This document shows positions 59,761 to 64,000 of a DNA stretch of 64,000 bases, piece after piece (position 1 is the stretch's first letter; each line of letters opens with the position of its first letter). A program made the position numbers and the translations under genes. The DNA is taken from assembly GCF_902459465.1 (NCBI RefSeq), contig NC_047062.1, forward strand, positions 4,094,501 through 4,158,500, read 5' to 3'. Origin of the DNA: Asterias rubens (taxonomy: Eukaryota; Echinodermata; Asteroidea; Forcipulatida; Asteriidae). The notes below the pieces were generated by a model that made no database searches, was not told the origin of the DNA, and saw only the letters and a list, made by a program, of their open reading frames with translations.

Positions 59761-60791
59761 TTGTGTTAAAACCTCCCTCTGTATGTTCTATCGGTCTTAC
59801 TTTTGTGTAGGTCGTTTTTCATCGTATATTTTGCTCGCGTAACACCATGTGTTGGTACTTGCTGTGTACATCATGCTCTTTATAAGATCTTGTCTTGCTA
59901 TCATTCTACGTTCATTTCATCGTTATTTCATGGAGCAATCGATTAAAAAGACCGATATGTATATGAAAAAAGACCGATCAATGTGTTGATGGTATTTTAT
60001 GCATCTTTGGCGTTCCATATGTTGACTCGGTGCCTGTGTGATTGCATAACACGGCCGAATGCTAGCTAGGCGCTATGACAAATCATGCGATAATAATGGT
60101 CATTCTTCACAATTATGCAAATATATGTTTCAGTACCCGCGTTTATTATCTTGTTTCACACGTACACATAGGCCTACAACGTTGTTCCTGACTTTACTTT
60201 GGAGCATGATGGTCCGTGCACGGAGCAATAAACTATTGCTTCATCGTTGTTTATATTAAGAACGACACGACATAATTTTACAGACCTCACGCATCTGTCG
60301 CAATCCTCACTCTACAGAGCTTCATCATACAATATGCTCTATGATCATACAGGAACCCATCAACCGGGCACGCTAATTCTACGCCCGTATTAGACAAAGA
60401 AACCTTCTGCATGCGAACATATATGCGAAGTGGTGTCGAACCACTAATACTATGGTCGGACGTTTCGAGAGGGTGGTGCAGTGCAGCGGAGCAAACAGCG
60501 GGATCATCACAACCTGACTAAACCACCACCATAGCATCCCTGGGTGGATGGGGCCACACTAGGTCTATAGAGAGTGGCTATTTCACAGTATTCTGGAAAT
60601 CTAAAAAAAACAAACTATCGACACATTATTCGAGAAGAAGACTTCATAAAATACTCAAAGTGCCTGCTTCAGAATAATATGCCTATGGTCTGTAGTAAAA
60701 ACAAATCACAGACAAGGAGAAGCTAGATTGCATCCCAGCTGTCCCTTTTGTGTGTGTCAGTGCAGTGTTGAGAGATAGAGAGAGAGAGACC

Positions 60792-63709
60792 ATGGAGGTT
60801 CACAATAACCGGGGATGTTCATCCTGCACTCCTAGAAGTGATTGCTGTTCGTGGATAATCATACTTTCGTCGTTCTGCGTGAACTTTATAATTTTTGGAA
60901 CTTTGTACAACTTCAGCATTCTTTTTGTAAGTTTGGATGAGCAGTTTGATGCAGGTGCAACCTTGATTGGTAAGGCACGGTTTACTTTCAATGTGATGGT
61001 TGCAGTTCCGTAAAGGGAAGGTACACGTTTGGTAATTACTCAACACTAGCACACAAATTCGTCTAACAAGTGTGTTTTTTCTTTCATCATTTTCTCCCAA
61101 CTCTGATGACCAGTTGAGCTCAAATTTTCACAGGTTTGTTATTTTGTGCATATGTTGGGATACACCAAGTGAGAATACTGGTCTTTGACAATTAACAATA
61201 GTGTACCTTCCCTTCCTTTAAGTGCTCCATCACATTTGCCGGTCTTGATTATCTCACATGGCCCTCTAAATATCATTGATATTATTCTCCCATATTTGGC
61301 TGACCAACGTTGATATAAATGTTATCTCACATGGCCCTCTTCAATCATGGTTATTATTATCCCATATTTTGCTGACCAACTTTGATATAAATGTTATCTC
61401 ACATGGCCCTCTAAAAATCATGGATATTATTATCCCATACTTGGCTGACCAACTTTGATATAAATGTTATCTCACATGGCCCTCTAAAAATCATGGATAT
61501 ATTCTCCCATATTTGGCTGAGCAACTTTGATATAAATGTTATCTCACATGGCCCGCTACAAATTATGGATATTATTATCCCATATTTTGCTGACCAACTT
61601 GGATAATGTTATCTCACATGGCCCTCTACAAATCATGGATATTATTATCCCATATTTTGCTGACCAACTTTGATAATGTTAGCTCACATGGCTCTCTACA
61701 AATCATGGATATTATTATCCCATATTTCGCTCGTTGTTTCTATCAATCCAACATCATATAGTTCAAATTATATAGTGACTACATGTTGATTAGTTTATCC
61801 ACCTTTGACCGAGGGGCCCAACTTGGTGATGGATGAGCAATGTCCAGCAGTGGGAGCTAGTGTACAACATTACAATACAAGGATAAACTACCTCAAACCA
61901 TCTCAAACTTGATGAATAACTTTTACTGTTGACCAATTGAACGAGCGATAGTTGTTTCATTATGTTTCACTGGACAATCAACATTTTCCGAACACATAAA
62001 AAACAGGTCCACCAAAATAGACGAACAAATATCGTCAAAATGTGTCCGCAGTGGACTTTGTATATTTTAAAGGAATACATGTTTTCACAAAGCTTCCTTT
62101 TTTGTGTAGATTTATACACAAATTTGCTTAATTTGACAGGATGTGCTTCTTTTTAAAGGATTAACTTTTTTGAATCGATTTAGAAAAACAAAATTGTCCT
62201 ATTGAAAAGCACTACGACAGTGGCAATTTCGTAGAGTGCAGAATACATGATGGTTTAATATCTTTACTGCTGATGGTGACAGCTAAACTGAAATGAAAAA
62301 CAACTTTGCGTACTGGCTATGCGCCACAGGCGATAAGGTCATCCCATAGAGTTGGTGATCAATAGTCGGCAAAGCATAACGTTTAAAAGGAAGCACAGGG
62401 CTAGGGTCAGGCATGCAAAACTGCCAAGTCTGTCGTCAGTCAGTCGGCCGGAACATGGTCGGAAGTTCACTGACTGCGGTTGCTGGGGGATGTAGAACGC
62501 TAAAGGGCAAATAATCCGGTCAACACATCGATCTCTCTTTTGCATCGATCGATCAGTCTTTTGCATCGATCGATCGGTCTCATCCATTGATCGATCTAGC
62601 GCATCGATCGATTGGTAATTTTCATTGGAGGTGATCATTGTGTTCTTTATAGATCGATCATTGAAAAAGAGCGATTAATATAGAGCAAGATTGAAAAAAG
62701 CGATCAACTGAACTAAAAAAAAAAAAAAAATCGGTTGAAAAGGAGCGATCGGTTGTAGACCCCTGTGAAGAAATAGGATCAGAAAAGAAGTTTTTATTCA
62801 TCTTTATCGATCAAAAAAAGGTTTATATTGGAAAAGATATAGGCAAGAGACCGCATATCAAAATTGTTGTCTACCATCCAAATCACTTAATAGCCCTCTA
62901 CTTGAGAGTGGGCTGTTCAAAAAGCGACTCATTTTCGAAGAGCCTGCCCGTTGGCAGTTTTTTTGTCGTGCCCCTTTCGAACAAAATGATATGGTGCCAA
63001 TATTGGTGACTGTAGTTTGTTCGTATTGCATGTAGGTCCAATACAACCATTTCAGCTTGGTATGCTTGAAGCGAACCATTTGTGGGTTAAAGTGCCAACC
63101 AATGGCATGTCAGTCTTGACCATGTCGTTATACAGAGCACCGGACTCAAGCGCTGGTGTTTCTGATCAGCAGAGTGAGGTTCGAGTCCTTGTCATGACAC
63201 TTGTATCAATGAGCAAGTTAAAAAGTCGAAGAGAATGTTTTCCACATTAGATGTCAGACGGTGTGCTTTTTGTGATGGTATCTATCAACCAACATACTTT
63301 GTATTTAAACATGGGATTCCAACCCAATCGAAACAACTTACACCCCACAGAAGGTTTGTTCAAAAGTTCTCTTGCGACAATTTATTTTTCTGTATATATT
63401 TTTTTATTATAGGGTTGGTTGGTTCCATCGCAAATGGCCTGACATTTTTAGTGACTCCTCTGACGGCACTGCTTCTACAGAGGTTAAGTTGTCGAGTTGT
63501 CATTCTTGCTGGCATGTTGCTCTACTGCGCAGGACTGTTTACGACGTCATTTGTAACCGAGTTCGGGTACATGTACCTCACGTTCGGCGTCCTTATGGGG
63601 ATCGGAGCCAACTTTAGCATCTACTCATCAAACTACCTGATACTCGTGTGGTTTCGAAATGCGAACCACGCACGAGCATTTGCCATGGCTGTTACAGGAT
63701 CATCTTGCG
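60792..63709 (+). CDS. SLC16-like monocarboxylate transporter (MFS), 5' part; gene continues beyond the window
   Basis: Two coding exons are visible: 60792-60969 (ATG in ACCATGG) and 63413-63709, joined at phase 1, with a further phase-1 donor at 63710 (GTACGA). The 158 residues read here cover a short cytosolic N-terminus, TM1 (about 21-47), the loop LDEQFDAGATLIG, then TM2-TM4, with hydrophobic segments and a typical MFS loop (LLLQRLSCRVVILAG). The stretch WFRNANHARAFAMAVTGSS resembles the conserved SLC16 segment before TM5. Family members carry lactate, pyruvate, ketone bodies or other small organic anions, often with protons, across the plasma membrane; the substrate here cannot be told. 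The family TM1 motif (D/E)G(G/S)(W/F)(G/A)W is poorly kept (DCCSWI). The 2.4 kb intron holds a MITE variant and a 73-bp minisatellite. The remaining transmembrane segments lie past the right edge. Confidence 0.85.
61010..61221. mobile_element. MITE family A variant with changed ends
   Basis: Ends AAGGGAAGGTACACGTTTGG and CAATAGTGTACCTTCCCTTCCTT; the body is the family A right half (GAGCTCAAATTTTCACAGG). Internally deleted. Located in the SLC16-like gene intron. Confidence 0.8.
61251..61737. repeat. ~73-bp minisatellite, about seven units
   Basis: Repeated block ATCTCACATGGCCCTCTA, CATGGATATTATTATCCCAT, TTTGCTGACCAACTTTGATA. Units differ by small indels (some lack ATAAAT). Located in the SLC16-like gene intron. 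Confidence 0.93.
62511..62660. repeat. ATCGATCG-rich simple sequence
   Basis: Repeated CATCGATCGATCxGTCTTTTG units of about 20 bp. Located in the SLC16-like gene intron. Confidence 0.85.
63108..63230 (+). mobile_element. Type 2 SINE head
   Basis: ACCGGACTCAAGCGCTGGTGTTTCTGATCAGCAGAGTGAGG with box B GGTTCGAGTCC and GACACTTGTATC. It lies about 180 bp before exon 2 of the SLC16-like gene. Confidence 0.65.
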
Positions 63710-64000
63710 GTACGATTTAGTCAACTTTCCTTCGGGAGAAAGTGGACAATATTTGGATAATGTCAGTAACAGTTATTCAGTGACAGATAGCGTGACCACG
63801 TTTGTTGTGAGGGGGGGGGGCTTAAGAACCCCGATGCCATTTCACACGGGAAAATTTACAGGCAACTATAGTAGAGTTCATGGCAACCCCAAAGTTAAAG
63901 AAAACACTCCACTTGTTAATATCCACACAATTTTTCAGGGGACAGTAAGCTTATTGGGAGGTTTTAGACGCGAGCAAAAATGTGAACGTCAGAAAGTTGT
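63710..64000 (+). other. Intron of the SLC16-like gene
   Basis: Follows the GTACGA donor at 63710; contains a G run at 63811-63820. No exon was seen before the window ends. Confidence 0.6.

Larger units (their letters stand above)
58957..60791. other. Intergenic region upstream of the SLC16-like gene
   Basis: Contains the palindrome at 59228 and a decayed MITE. The 5' leader and promoter of the SLC16-like gene should lie near 60250-60790; a GA-rich run (GAGAGATAGAGAGAGAGAGA) immediately precedes the ATG. No TATA box assigned. Confidence 0.45.

Overview
This is AT-rich nuclear DNA from an animal. Genes are split into short exons with GT/AG introns, there is no operon structure, and most of the sequence is repeats. 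The gene set (asparaginase fused to ankyrin repeats, FLYWCH zinc finger, SLC16 transporter, PKC-type C1 domains) and the dense palindromic MITE/SINE content fit a marine deuterostome invertebrate. An echinoderm, perhaps a starfish, is my best guess; that is inference, not something the sequence proves.

Layout. (1) 1464-6353, minus strand: a six-exon gene whose joined exons give a 197-residue protein with two complete PKC-type C1 zinc domains and a stop soon after the second, with no kinase. (2) 6354-17815: a gene-poor stretch of MITEs, SINE copies and fold-back repeats. (3) 17816-35355, minus strand: a complete 12-exon ASPG gene (type I asparaginase domain plus ankyrin repeats, 638 aa). Its introns carry minisatellites, MITEs, LINE pieces and two partial exon duplications. 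(4) 37270-44020, plus strand, head-to-head with ASPG: a seven-exon gene for a 561-aa protein with an acidic Thr/Glu-rich N-terminus, one FLYWCH zinc finger, an Arg/Ser domain and a Lys-rich tail. (5) 47494-58952: a composite inverted-repeat element with arms of about 1 kb. The left arm is interrupted by a full-length LTR retrotransposon (48211-54030) with identical LTRs and one intact 1648-codon gag-pol frame; the right arm preserves the empty target site. (6) 60792 to the window end, plus strand: the first two coding exons of an SLC16/monocarboxylate-transporter-like gene.

The four host genes have no evident shared pathway. Three palindromic MITE families, all bounded by TTAA and starting AG, are scattered through introns and intergenic DNA, often nested in older repeats. 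No rRNA, CRISPR array or convincing functional tRNA was seen; the tRNA-like stretches are SINE heads. Exon joins were made by hand from splice signals, reading phase and family alignment, without transcript evidence.
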